Positions 1 to 8,595 of a DNA stretch of 64,000 bases are shown one piece after another. Position numbers and translations under genes: made by a program. How positions within the stretch are numbered: the first letter of the stretch is position 1; each line of letters opens with the position of its first letter. The notes under the pieces were generated by a model. It was not told the origin of the DNA. It ran no database searches and was given only the letters and a program-made list of their open reading frames with translations. The DNA is from Paenibacillus dauci (GTDB taxonomy: Bacteria; Bacillota; Bacilli; Paenibacillales; Paenibacillaceae): positions 248,001 to 312,000 of the forward strand of contig NZ_LAQQ01000005.1 in NCBI RefSeq assembly GCF_000971985.1, read 5' to 3'.

Positions 1-78
1 AGATGAATCATGATGCACGACGAAACTTTTTTGGTAACTGTCTGTTTTAGCCCATCAACTCTGCATCTGGATAAAGCC

Positions 79-906
79 TTAAACCGATTCGGGCTGTTGT
101 ACCCAATCGAGCAGCATCTGACGAAAATGAACCTTGTCTGCCGGTACCGCAATCATCCAGTCTTCTTCATCCTGATTACTGCGTCGTACAATCCAGTTGG
201 TATCATCATCAGCCAGCAGAATAGCGCCTTTGCGTTGCCAGTTCTCTTCATCCCAGTAGGAGAATTGAACTTCTGCATATAACCGATTCTCCGACAATAC
301 ACCGGCGAACAGTCGGGACCCTTCCAGATCTCCAGTCATTTCACTCAGCTGATTAGTTAATTGGCGATTACGATGAGTCTGCTTGTTCCGTATATAGTCA
401 TCAAACCATTGACCGGAAAAAGTCAGTGCCGGCATCTCATTGGCCGGATACGTATTCAGATTCATCTTTTCCATAACAAGGCTGCACGCCTCCGTCAATG
501 TACCCATTGGTCTGAGCGTATAATATCCCGGGAGGTCTTCAGCTTGCCTGATCTCAATGACTCCATCACTGCTAAAATAGGTATGGCTATCATATAGCTG
601 CTTGCCTGACTCTGTTTTGTACTGGTAACGCAGACAGCATCCACGCTTATAAATACCTGTAAATGGGTGCTCACCAGCTGACGTCTGAGTCACCAGAGCT
701 TCAAACTGCTCTGCACTTAAACATCCCTTTTGCAGCAGCGATACCGCTACCTGCTTCCAATTGGTCGTTAACACTCCACTATTCTGTATCGAAAAAGGGT
801 TTTCTTTTCCCAGAATCCGATCAAAACCCAGAATACCAGCCAGAAAAAACATCTCTTTGTCTGTCAGTGTCAACGTTCTCTCATTAAATGAGTTAAAGGC
901 GAACAT
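79..906 (-). CDS. Hypothetical protein, 275 aa
   Basis: I do not recognise this protein. It is soluble, with no signal peptide or membrane segment. The N-terminal part is mostly helical (LTDKEMFFLAGILGF) and the C-terminal half is mixed alpha/beta and rich in Trp, Asp and Glu (WDEENWQRKGAILLADDD). The start at 906 follows a purine-rich stretch (GGGAGAAGACC in the coding sense) and an AT-rich upstream region with TATATAAAAG-like sequence. It stands alone, with no partner gene within 400 bases. No function is proposed. Confidence 0.75.
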   Translation of the reverse strand: MFAFNSFNERTLTLTDKEMFFLAGILGFDRILGKENPFSIQNSGVLTTNWKQVAVSLLQKGCLSAEQFEALVTQTSAGEHPFTGIYKRGCCLRYQYKTESGKQLYDSHTYFSSDGVIEIRQAEDLPGYYTLRPMGTLTEACSLVMEKMNLNTYPANEMPALTFSGQWFDDYIRNKQTHRNRQLTNQLSEMTGDLEGSRLFAGVLSENRLYAEVQFSYWDEENWQRKGAILLADDDTNWIVRRSNQDEEDWMIAVPADKVHFRQMLLDWVQQPESV

Positions 907-1328
907 ATGGCAGGTCTTCTCCCTTCAATATTGACATGTAAGCTTTTATATCTATATAAAAGGGTAATCATGTTTATATAATAGCATTTAAAGGTTCTTT
1001 GTGCCCATTTAAATGTAGCACTATAGACTTAATTTTGTCAATTATAGTTTAAATAATAATCTCATTTTTCTATACCTTATCACTGTATTATGAACAAATG
1101 ATTACTAACTTGCACTGAATCGTACAATTAATTGATAAATATGTGTCCTGGAAGGTTATTTCCATGGATGTTTTAGGTGAATATCAGGTTCCTTTAAGTT
1201 TTCTTTAAGGAAAGGCGATTACAATAAACTCAAGTTAACGGAATACTATATCTATTTTCCCGAATGATAGACTTATGATCACTTGCCGTTAACTAGGAAT
1301 GACTTATAAATAGATGAGGTGATTAATA
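907..1328. other. AT-rich intergenic region with a perfect small hairpin
   Basis: This 420-base gap separates two divergent genes and holds promoters in both directions. At 1189-1212 there is a perfect 10-bp hairpin (TTCCTTTAAG, loop TTTT, CTTTAAGGAA). It lies about 120 bases upstream of the small gene at 1329 and has no clear U-run. It could be a leader structure or an operator. No open reading frame with a ribosome binding site was seen. Confidence 0.4.
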
Positions 1329-1568
1329 GTGAAAACGACAATTCTGTTAGAAAGCAAAATCGTTCCGGTTTACTTTAACGCCGATAATACACAGCCAGTT
1401 TCCAAACTTCTCAGACTATTACGCAGAACCATTGAAAATAAAGTGATTAACGGCAAAAAGATGATTAAAAACTGTCTGGATACTGTGATTAGTATTGAAG
1501 TTATCGGATCGGAAGCGATTTTGCATACTTACCGTGAAAGTGATACTTTAGCATTATCACTTTACTAA
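1329..1568 (+). CDS. Small hypothetical protein, 79 aa
   Basis: This short basic protein begins with GTG. The start is set by GAGGTGAT five bases upstream. The sequence reads as a beta strand (TTILLESKIVPVYF), a basic helix (VSKLLRLLRRTIENKVINGKK) and two more strands (VISIEVIGSEAILHTYRE), which suggests a compact small fold. A strong terminator follows at 1696. I know no family match. A short regulatory or phage-like small protein is possible, but nothing in the context supports a specific role. Confidence 0.6.
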   Translation: MKTTILLESKIVPVYFNADNTQPVSKLLRLLRRTIENKVINGKKMIKNCLDTVISIEVIGSEAILHTYRESDTLALSLY

Positions 1569-1695
1569 AACCAATTACAGACATAATGAAGATGATCACT
1601 AATCAGACGATCATGAACAGAAGCTTGGACGGGCCTGGGAACCGGAAATCGATTTTCTGAATGGCCCTTTCTGTTTTTAACAGGATAAATACATA

Positions 1696-1745
1696 GACCG
1701 GATTTCTGCTGATCCTTATCTATCCAGCAGGAATCCGGTCTTTTC
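1696..1745 (+). terminator. Rho-independent terminator
   Basis: A near-perfect inverted repeat, GACCGGATTTCTGCTG (1696-1711) and CAGCAGGAATCCGGTC (1725-1740), is followed by TTTT. It probably ends the transcript of the 79-aa gene. Confidence 0.8.
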
Positions 1746-1941
1746 ACGTCTAATGTTATAAATACGAAGATATAAGTAATGTTACTGTATTGTATAATAA
1801 TAAATTGATAACAAATTAACTTTAAGTAATTTAGTAGCATTTCATAATAAAGATGTATAAAGTTATTATATTACCAAAAGGTTAGTCTGTATCAAATATA
1901 TATTATGTGCTATAATAGGTTAAATAAAAGAGGTGATATAG

Positions 1942-2295
1942 ATGGATACATCAATGCTTTGTCCCCGATTTGAAAAAGGGATGCAGATTTTAAGTAAACG
2001 TTGGAATGGTCTTATTATTTATCAGTTGCTGAATGGTCCTCAACGCTTTTGCTCAATTCAATCATCACTTCCTGTAAGCGGTCGTCTTTTATCCGAACGT
2101 CTCAAAGATCTGGAGCATGAAGGAATGGTTGTTCGTCATGTCTATCCGGAGACTCCTGTACGTATCGAATATGAACTGACCCAAAAAGGATTGGCATTGG
2201 AAACTGTCATCCGTGGTATTCAGGATTGGTCTCAAGCCTGGGTACAACCCGGGGAGCAGCAGGCAGAATGCGAATATACTCAAGCTGCCAAGTAA
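1942..2295 (+). CDS. HxlR-family redox-sensing regulator, YodB-like
   Basis: This is a winged-helix DNA-binding protein of the HxlR family, 117 aa, which normally acts as a dimeric repressor. The pattern CPRFEKGMQILSKRWNGLII at the N terminus is very close to Bacillus subtilis YodB. Cys7 aligns with the redox-active Cys6 of YodB, and Cys110 near the C terminus could be the disulfide partner; Cys37 is extra. YodB-type proteins sense quinones, diamide and electrophiles and derepress reductases. The start follows AGAGGTGAT. No azoreductase or dioxygenase gene is adjacent, so the target is not evident; the aldehyde dehydrogenase at 2996 is the nearest detoxification gene. Family assignment is firm; the thiol-sensing role is inferred from Cys7. 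Confidence 0.88.
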   Translation: MDTSMLCPRFEKGMQILSKRWNGLIIYQLLNGPQRFCSIQSSLPVSGRLLSERLKDLEHEGMVVRHVYPETPVRIEYELTQKGLALETVIRGIQDWSQAWVQPGEQQAECEYTQAAK

Positions 2296-2313
2296 ACAAC
2301 CCATAGTATAACA

Positions 2314-2356
2314 AAAACATCCGGTCTTCCTCATTCAGAGGAGCCGGATGTTTTTT
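2314..2356 (+). terminator. Rho-independent terminator
   Basis: AAAACATCCGG (2314-2324) pairs with CCGGATGTTTT (2344-2354) and is followed by a T-run. It lies 19 bases after the YodB-like gene and ends it. Confidence 0.88.
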
Positions 2357-2477
2357 GGTATGGAATACGGTGGGCTATAGGATCTCATGCATTTATACAC
2401 CAGTCATGTATCGCTAGATTAAACATATATAGTGAGTATGATATTTAGATGATAATGATTGCAGCAGTACATGATCA

Positions 2478-2621
2478 CTAGCTGACATATTGTCTGTTTT
2501 TACCGGCTTCCATCTTTTCCGCTCTGCGAATGCGAATGATGAACAGACGTAGCAGGTTCGTACGCGTATGTTCGTCGGCATTCCGGCCCAGTTTCTCCAA
2601 TATAAAACGATCTATTGACAT
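2478..2621 (-). CDS. Small hypothetical protein, 47 aa
   Basis: This reading frame of 47 codons starts with ATG at 2621, eight bases after a good ribosome binding site (AAGGGAG). The product is short, helical and basic: it begins MSIDRFILEKLGRNADEHTR and continues NLLRLFIIRIRRAEKMEAG, ending QYVS. An amphipathic Arg/Leu/Ile-rich central helix suggests protein or membrane binding. No homologue is recalled. The strong site and uninterrupted frame support a real gene; codon statistics over so short a frame are weak evidence. Confidence 0.55.
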   Translation of the reverse strand: MSIDRFILEKLGRNADEHTRTNLLRLFIIRIRRAEKMEAGKNRQYVS

Positions 2622-2872
2622 GCCTGCTCACTCCCTTTCAAGTCGCCGGAAAGGTATAGCCTGATATCGTCGTTGTAAATGTTCCGGTATCCATTAATAA
2701 CCTTTTCACGCGACCTCTAAACTGCAATTTACACTATTTGGATGTATTTATTTGGTGAAACTTTTGTAACTATTTGTCATTTTCCTTTTATTTAGTGAAG
2801 CTGTTGATTAGAACCTATTTTGCTGGCAGAGGGTATAATAACAGCTCTTAAATTTATTTTCTATTTACCCAT

Positions 2873-2912
2873 AAAAGACCTATCCCTTCTATAGTGAAAG
2901 GATAGGTCTTTT
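2873..2912. terminator. Bidirectional terminator
   Basis: AAAAGACCTATCC (2873-2885) and GGATAGGTCTTTT (2900-2912) form a 13-bp stem with A and T tails on either side. It works for the aldehyde dehydrogenase gene on the minus strand, whose stop is 84 bases away. Confidence 0.85.
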
Positions 2913-2995
2913 AGTTGATTCTTGTAGTCAAACTAGATTAAAGCAAGCAATAGCTGCAATATTTACAGACTGCTGTACAGCAGTTTTATATCTGC

Positions 2996-4462
2996 TTAGA
3001 AGAAATCACGGTATTGATGCTGAATGCTAATCCAGCGGGTACGGGTAAATTTCTCAATCGCCCATTCACCACCAAAACGACCTACTCCTGAAGCCTTCTC
3101 ACCGCCGAACATAACATGGGCTTCATCGTTAACAGACTGGTCATTAACATGAATCATTCCTGTCTCCATCTGCTGTGCAACCTGATAGCCGCGTTCGAGA
3201 TTGGTAGTAAATACTGAACCACTTAGTCCATATTCACTGCTGTTCATAATGCGCAGAGCATCTTCTTCTCCTTTGGCACGAATCAGCAGCGCTACAGGAC
3301 CAAACAGTTCTTTCTGAGCTGCAGGATTGTCGCCTGTCACTTCACTCAGTACAGTAGGTTCAAGCACACTACCGTTCGCTTTGCCGCCATACAGCAGCTT
3401 GGCTCCGGCTTTTTGAGCTTCTTCCACGACACCTAGCAGACGCTCTGCTTCTTTTTCATGAATTAGCGGGCCTACAATAGTCTTCGGATCGGAAGGGTCA
3501 CCAAATGGCAGAGTTTTGACTTTGGCAACAAATTTGTCTGTAAACGTATCATAGATGGAATCATCAACGATAATGCGATTCAGTGCCATGCAGATCTGTC
3601 CCTGGTGGAAAAACTTGCCGAATACAGCTGCTTCTACGGCACGATCAATATCCGCATCATCCAGTACGATCATCGCATTATCTCCGCCAAGCTCCAGTGC
3701 TACTTCCTTCAGGTTCTCGCCAGCCAGCTTGCCGATCCCTTTACCCACCTCTGTAGAACCGGTAAAGGAAATGATTTTGGGAATAGGATGCGCGACAAAA
3801 GCATCGCCGATCTCACTACCGCTGCCGCTTACGACGCTGAGCACACCTTTGGGAAGTCCTGCCTGGTCGAAAATATCGGCGATCAGTAATCCTGCTGTAA
3901 TTGGCGTATCGGAAGCCGGTTTGATTACTACACCATTACCAAGTGCCAGTGCAGGAGCTACTGTACGCATACACAGATGCAGCGGGAAGTTCCATGGACC
4001 GATCATGCCGACTACGCCTTTGGCTTCGCGAACTACACGATTCTCTTTGCCCGGAATATCAGAGCCCATAATATCGCCTTTCATCCGGTATGGGAAAGAA
4101 GCGGATTCTTCCATAATACGTCGCGCCGCTGCCCATTCACGTTCAGCTTTGATCCGTGTGCTACCTGCCTCGGCGATCAAAAGTTCTATGATTTCTTCTT
4201 TGCGTTCATCCATTTGTGCCAGCGCTTTGTAGATCACCTGTGCGCGGACGCCAAGTGGTGCTTTGGCCCACTCTTTACCTGCTTTGTAGGCTGTCTGATA
4301 AGCACGATCCAGATCTTCCTGACTGGAAGCTTTCATTTCGACGAGCAGCTCACTATTATATGGATTTATATTTTTGATTGTTTTATCCGAAGTACCTTCG
4401 GTCCATTCACCTGCGATAAATTGTTTGTTCCATTTAGCAAATTTGGATTGTACGAGTGTCAT
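2996..4462 (-). CDS. NAD(P)-dependent aldehyde dehydrogenase, YfmT-like
   Basis: The 488-aa cytoplasmic enzyme oxidises aldehydes to acids with NAD(P). Visible landmarks are the oxyanion Asn158 in PWNFP, the cofactor-site FTGSTEVG, general base Glu257 in LELGG, catalytic Cys291 in FHQGQIC, and HVNDQSVNDEAHVMFGG near the C terminus. The sequence follows B. subtilis YfmT, which acts on vanillin and benzaldehyde-type substrates, so an aromatic aldehyde is the likely substrate. The start is placed at 4462, behind AAGGAGG at 4471-4477; an in-frame ATG at 4501 lies upstream of that site and is not used. It is monocistronic, with a terminator at 2873. Family is certain; substrate is inferred. Confidence 0.9.
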   Translation of the reverse strand: MTLVQSKFAKWNKQFIAGEWTEGTSDKTIKNINPYNSELLVEMKASSQEDLDRAYQTAYKAGKEWAKAPLGVRAQVIYKALAQMDERKEEIIELLIAEAGSTRIKAEREWAAARRIMEESASFPYRMKGDIMGSDIPGKENRVVREAKGVVGMIGPWNFPLHLCMRTVAPALALGNGVVIKPASDTPITAGLLIADIFDQAGLPKGVLSVVSGSGSEIGDAFVAHPIPKIISFTGSTEVGKGIGKLAGENLKEVALELGGDNAMIVLDDADIDRAVEAAVFGKFFHQGQICMALNRIIVDDSIYDTFTDKFVAKVKTLPFGDPSDPKTIVGPLIHEKEAERLLGVVEEAQKAGAKLLYGGKANGSVLEPTVLSEVTGDNPAAQKELFGPVALLIRAKGEEDALRIMNSSEYGLSGSVFTTNLERGYQVAQQMETGMIHVNDQSVNDEAHVMFGGEKASGVGRFGGEWAIEKFTRTRWISIQHQYRDFF

Positions 4463-4665
4463 AGGTAGTTCCTCCTTGTAGTAAGCGTACGAGTAGATCA
4501 TTATTCATACCGTAAAGATAACAATAAGTTAGTACATTACCGTTTAATGGTGCCTCTGTATTGTTACCCGCATGTTACTAATGGCAAACATAAATTTTAT
4601 ATTCAATATTTATCATATGGAAATTCCGCTATATACGGATAAAGAAGCTACAAGTTATGTATATA

Positions 4666-4990
4666 TGAAATCGGACAAAAATAGGGTCAGAAGCTGTTTC
4701 AATTATAAAAATTGTGGTTTCGGTTCATCTATTTATGATTTTAGCCATAATTACTCCTGATTCAGACTGTTCAGAACGATTAATAAGACAAAAATAGGGC
4801 AGAACGACAGGAGCTACAAAAAGACACCCTATTTTGGTCTCTTTTACCCTAGAAATGTCTTTGTTCACCCTGATTTTGTCCTGATTCGCCCTATTTTTGT
4901 CTGATTAGCAACCCTTTTTCTGTCCACACTTTACCCTTTAAATGTCCATATTTGACCCTAAAAACGTCGCAGTATACCCTATTATTGTCC
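4666..4990 (+). repeat. Iteron array upstream of rep (putative replication origin)
   Basis: Eight direct copies of a 15-base motif, consensus ACCCTATTTTTGTCC, start at 4826, 4846, 4867, 4888, 4911, 4933, 4955 and 4976. The 20-23 base spacing is about two helical turns. Two inverted copies precede them at 4673-4687 and 4786-4800. The array ends 190 bases before the Rep_3 initiator gene, the classic layout of an iteron-controlled origin in which Rep binds the iterons to open the origin and to control copy number. The flank at 4560-4760 is AT-rich and could melt. No clear DnaA box was seen. Confidence 0.85.
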
Positions 4991-5182
4991 GTTAAAGCGT
5001 CTGTCATCCCTTATACCACAAGGAATATAGCCAGCCGAAAACAAGCAAAAGATTTAAAATCTATTAAAACTATGTTTATAAAACAAGAGAAAACATCACA
5101 AAGGGCTGTGGCGAAGCTTTTCCCTGTTTTTATCCTTCGGCTTGCTTTATAATGAGCCTATGATTCAGATACGGAGGCTTAT

Positions 5183-6433
5183 ATGCGGAAAAACAGTCTG
5201 GTTACCAAATCGAATAATTTAATTGAGACCCCTCTTAATCTGGGTGTTGTGGAATTGCGTATTATTTTTGTACTTATCAGTACCATCTCTCCCAATGATG
5301 AAGAATTCAAACCTTATCGCTTCAAAATTAGCGACTTCGCCAAATTGATTGGTGTGAAAAATAAAAATGTATATCAGCAGATCAAAGATTATACATACAG
5401 CCTGATGTCCCAGCCTTTTTATGTACATGATAATCTGCAGGTTACCTGGCTCGCTTCGGCAGAATATTTTCCCGGAGAAGGCATGATTGAGGTGGAATTC
5501 TCTCCCAAGCTCAAGCCTTATCTTCTGCAGCTCAAAGAGAAATTTACCACCTATCGGCTGCAGGATATTATCAAGCTGAAAAGTGCCTACGCGATGCGGA
5601 TCTATGAACTGCTCAAACAGTATGAGCGTATCGGTACGCGGACATTTACTATTCAGCGGCTCAAAGAACTGCTCGGTGTGGAAGACCAATATCCAGTCTA
5701 TTCGGATTTTAAAAAGCGTGTAATTGTCAAAGCCCAGGAAGAGATCAACAAGCATACGGATATCAAAATCGACTATACCGAGATCAAATCAGGGCGCAAG
5801 GTAAGCGAAGTCAAATTCACTATCACTTCCAAAACACCCGACAAAAAAACGACTCTGCTTCCAAACAGGGAAACAGCAGCAATTGCCCAGCCGAATACCT
5901 CCCAGCAGCTGAGCAGTTTGTTAAAGTATGAGTTTGGGCTCAAACAACCGGCGATACAACCTATTCTGGCTGAATATAGCAGAGACTATATTATGGAGAA
6001 TCTGGACAAAGTACGACAGGATGTACTCCGTGGCAAGGTCAAAGATATTCCTGCCTATACGATGGCTGCCCTGAAGCATGATTACCGCACGCCCAAGACC
6101 GGTCTGCAGGCAGAACAGGAACGATTGCAAGAGGAGAAATCTGCACAAAAACAAAAAGTAATGGAAGCGGAGAACTATTACAAAGCACTTTCTGTCAAAG
6201 TAAGCGACTATATCCAGCAGTTATCAGCAGAGGAGCTGCAAGCTGAACTGTCTGGGCTCAAGGCAAGTGTGAAGGATAAGGATATCGATATTATTGAGGA
6301 AGATGCAACTGATCCGCACCGGATGACCGGAGCCTATTTTCAGCAGTTTATTCAGAAAAAGTTTTTTGCGGATTATACGATTGAGGTCTATCGCGGGGAG
6401 CAGGTACAACAAACAGCAAACGCAAATAATTAA
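5183..6433 (+). CDS. rep: Rep_3-family replication initiator protein
   Basis: This 416-aa protein is a plasmid-type initiator with two winged-helix domains that binds iterons. The Rep_3 signature covers about residues 5-220: TPLNLGVVELRIIFVLIS, the HTH-like FAKLIGVKNKNVYQQIKDY, and LKSAYAMRIYELLKQYERIG with LKELLGVEDQYPVYSDFKKRV in the second domain. The C-terminal 190 residues are charged and partly coiled coil (QEEKSAQKQKVMEAENYYKAL), possibly for oligomerisation. The start follows ACGGAGG, and a TATAAT sits at 5148-5153. Iterons flank the gene on both sides. No parA/parB, toxin-antitoxin or relaxase gene is nearby, so the module is either the basic replicon of a large plasmid or chromid, or one that has integrated. 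Confidence 0.9.
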   Translation: MRKNSLVTKSNNLIETPLNLGVVELRIIFVLISTISPNDEEFKPYRFKISDFAKLIGVKNKNVYQQIKDYTYSLMSQPFYVHDNLQVTWLASAEYFPGEGMIEVEFSPKLKPYLLQLKEKFTTYRLQDIIKLKSAYAMRIYELLKQYERIGTRTFTIQRLKELLGVEDQYPVYSDFKKRVIVKAQEEINKHTDIKIDYTEIKSGRKVSEVKFTITSKTPDKKTTLLPNRETAAIAQPNTSQQLSSLLKYEFGLKQPAIQPILAEYSRDYIMENLDKVRQDVLRGKVKDIPAYTMAALKHDYRTPKTGLQAEQERLQEEKSAQKQKVMEAENYYKALSVKVSDYIQQLSAEELQAELSGLKASVKDKDIDIIEEDATDPHRMTGAYFQQFIQKKFFADYTIEVYRGEQVQQTANANN

Positions 6434-6486
6434 AAGCTATTGCCGAACCCATGCGAGATTTTCAAGTCAATAATAATTTGCAATAC

Positions 6487-6528
6487 AAACAGCGTACTCT
6501 TTTCTTGATAGAGAGAATACGCTGTTTT
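6487..6528 (+). terminator. Terminator of rep
   Basis: AAACAGCGTA (6487-6496) pairs with TACGCTGTTTT (6518-6528), ending in T residues, 54 bases after the rep stop codon. Confidence 0.8.
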
Positions 6529-6641
6529 AGTATGAATTAAATGATTTATCTGTTACGTGGAGTGCCTTTAGAATTTAATGTCGGCTAATTTATAGAGCAT
6601 TTTCGTCATTATTTGGTTAGCCAATGAAAATCAAGTTTTAT

Positions 6642-6796
6642 TGAAATCGGACAAAAATAGGGTGTTTGAATAGCAGATTGTTTGACAATGCATCTTTTCA
6701 AACCAATATACCCTATTTTTGTCCGTTTTAGGGTTCTGCTAATTGCATCCTCGATAGCCACTACTTTTTTGCTTATAATCAACCCTAAAAATGTCG
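6642..6796. repeat. Second iteron group, downstream of rep
   Basis: Three more copies of the iteron lie at 6649-6663 (inverted), 6710-6724 (direct) and 6782-6796 (direct, ACCCTAAAAATGTCG). The first sits in a 22-base sequence, 6642-6663, identical to 4666-4687 on the other side of rep. These copies may act in copy-number control by handcuffing. They lie just before the truncated gene at 6835. Confidence 0.75.
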
Positions 6797-6834
6797 CATT
6801 TAATAGTTTACTCCATTGTCGCTGTATCGTTCCA

Positions 6835-7032
6835 TTATTGAACCAAACTGCAATGCCCCGATATAACTTTCAATTCATTATTGCCCACTTCGTCTTTCTT
6901 GGATAAGGCCTGTCCAAAATGGTTGACAAATACCAGCTGTTTGTCGATAAGCTGATCAAGGTTATCAATATCGCCTTCGATCATTGCTTTACGTAATCTT
7001 TCTTCATATGAAGTTACGAGTTCCTCATTCAC
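6835..7032 (-). pseudogene. Truncated NTF2-like (SnoaL/DUF4440-type) protein
   Basis: The first 48 residues (LRKAMIEGDIDNLDQLID, then LVFVNHFGQALSKKDE) match the start of NTF2-like DUF4440 proteins, which are usually about 120-130 aa. After that the sequence changes to an unrelated 17-residue tail and stops at residue 65. The loss begins near 6886, about 90 bases from the last iteron. This fits a deletion or insertion junction at the right edge of the replication module. A family resemblance over so short a stretch is moderate evidence. Confidence 0.55.
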
Positions 7033-7121
7033 AAACCCAACACCCTTCCTTGCTCTATACGCAGCAAAGTTTCACTTCATTCCCTATTCCTTGATTCACA
7101 TCGTTTGATGATATGGATGTT

Positions 7122-7502
7122 TTATTTATCGATCTTCATTTCTATGGCAGCAATCTCCAGTAGCGGTTGTTCACTCCAGCTATTCAGAAAAGAATAGACC
7201 GATAGGCTATCCAGCGTCTCCTGATCGAGTTCGCCAGTCTCTATATCGGCCAGCAGCGATTCACGAATATGCGGCTGTACAAGGTGAATCGGCTGCGTGA
7301 TCATACCACCAATCTCCTGACCGGCAGCACGCTTCTCCCAAACACCTGCTGTTTGTTCAAATATAAAGACGGCAGCAGCTCCATTCTCTGTTCTGAAATA
7401 GACTTTTGCCTGATCAGGCAGCAGTGTAATCGATTCGATTATCCCATCGACCAGTGGTATATCCGCTGCAAACAGCTCCAGATTTAGATTTGATTTTCTC
7501 AT
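7122..7502 (-). CDS. Hypothetical protein, 126 aa
   Basis: This acidic soluble protein is not recognised. A beta-rich first half (VDGIIESITLLPDQAKVYFR, then AAAVFIFEQTAGVWEKRA) precedes a helical second half (ESLLADIETGELDQETLDSL). ATG at 7502 follows AAAGGAGAA. The small beta-sheet plus C-terminal helix pattern is seen in many immunity-like or Imm-type single-domain proteins, but no motif proves it. Confidence 0.65.
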   Translation of the reverse strand: MRKSNLNLELFAADIPLVDGIIESITLLPDQAKVYFRTENGAAAVFIFEQTAGVWEKRAAGQEIGGMITQPIHLVQPHIRESLLADIETGELDQETLDSLSVYSFLNSWSEQPLLEIAAIEMKIDK

Positions 7503-7597
7503 TGTACTTGTTCTCCTTTATTCTCAAGACGATATGATCTTCAGCTGCCGCTGGTAGATGCGCAGTTAATCGGCAGCTGGATAGCTATTTTCATTAT

Positions 7598-8491
7598 TTA
7601 CCGATCGCCTCTCTCCTCAGCAGCAATCCCGCTGATCAGAACCGGCAGCCATTCGGACAGTTGGCGGAACCGGAATCCGGCACGGTAAGCTTTGGACGTG
7701 TCCATGATCCAGGAAGAAGGTACGCCAAATGGCGATTGTTCGCTCTCTTCGGTCTTGCTGCGTACGATAGCTTTACAGCCGGTCTCCTGCTCGATCAAGG
7801 TGATGAGCTCCAACAGGGTGATTTCTCCATCCGAACGGGCATTTACCGGTCCTGTCAATTCGGAAGACATTCCCAGCCAGTACAGAAAATCTGCCGCTTC
7901 CTGCTCGTGGATAAAGTTCATACGGGCTGCCAGATTGGATATACCGATCACTTCGCCACGCTGTACTCGTCCAACATGAAAATGAAGGCGTTTGGTATAG
8001 TCATTGGGACCCAGCACAATCGGGAATCGTACAGCAGCTACCGGAAAATCAGCCTGCTGGAAAAATACAGCTTCTACCTGGCGCTTGCCTTCTGCATAAT
8101 CCGGCTTGGCTTCCGGATTCGAATCAATTGGATGATGGAATGTATCCACCTGCTCTTCCAGCAGTACTTGTTCTCCAAACTCATAGACAGACAGCGACGA
8201 CGTTACGATATAACGTCCTGCCCGGCCGCTGAATACAGAGCAGGCTTCCATTGCTTCGCGCGCATTATAACAGATATTATCGTATACCACATCGAATGTG
8301 CGGTTGCCTACAGCATGCTGCAATGCCTTAACATCGGTCCGGTCAGCCGTCAGCCGCTGTACTCGATCTCCAAAGGAATCTTCGGTTTGCCCACGTGTGA
8401 GCAGGGTTACTTGTACTCCTTTGTCCAGCAACAATTCCACAAGATCTCTACCGAAAAATCGGGTACCTCCAATAACAAGTACATTCTTCAT
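7598..8491 (-). CDS. NAD(P)-dependent sugar-nucleotide epimerase-like protein
   Basis: This 297-aa Rossmann-fold protein belongs to the extended short-chain dehydrogenase/epimerase group. The N terminus carries the cofactor-binding glycine motif VIGGTRFFGRDLVELLL. TSSLSVYEFG and the downstream YAEGKRQVEAVFF give the Ser and the YxxxK pair (here Y-A-E-G-K) expected in the active site. The start is placed at 8491, behind AGGAGGT; an ATG-less extension to 8542 has no ribosome site. Paralogues in Bacillota are usually annotated as NAD-dependent epimerase/dehydratase with unknown substrate. It is followed by the SUKH-like gene upstream on the same strand but separated by a 100-base gap. Confidence 0.8.
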   Translation of the reverse strand: MKNVLVIGGTRFFGRDLVELLLDKGVQVTLLTRGQTEDSFGDRVQRLTADRTDVKALQHAVGNRTFDVVYDNICYNAREAMEACSVFSGRAGRYIVTSSLSVYEFGEQVLLEEQVDTFHHPIDSNPEAKPDYAEGKRQVEAVFFQQADFPVAAVRFPIVLGPNDYTKRLHFHVGRVQRGEVIGISNLAARMNFIHEQEAADFLYWLGMSSELTGPVNARSDGEITLLELITLIEQETGCKAIVRSKTEESEQSPFGVPSSWIMDTSKAYRAGFRFRQLSEWLPVLISGIAAEERGDR

Positions 8492-8595
8492 TATGCTCGA
8501 CCTCCTGTAATGATTAATGACGCTACTCAAAAGCACCTGCAATATGCAGCTTTAATTCTGAATAATCAGGATTATCCTTATTCATATTCCACTTA

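Noticed and set aside
1162-1190. Shared sequence upstream of the two GTG-start small genes (CATGGATGTTTT at 1163 and 63181)
   Set aside because: The match is short and the two proteins are not similar, so common regulation cannot be supported.
3555-4232. 225-codon open frame on the plus strand opposite the aldehyde dehydrogenase
   Set aside because: It is a shadow frame of a well-supported enzyme, low in complexity and without a ribosome site.
4952-5152. 66-codon frame inside the iteron region
   Set aside because: It runs through repeats and AT-rich origin DNA with no ribosome binding site.
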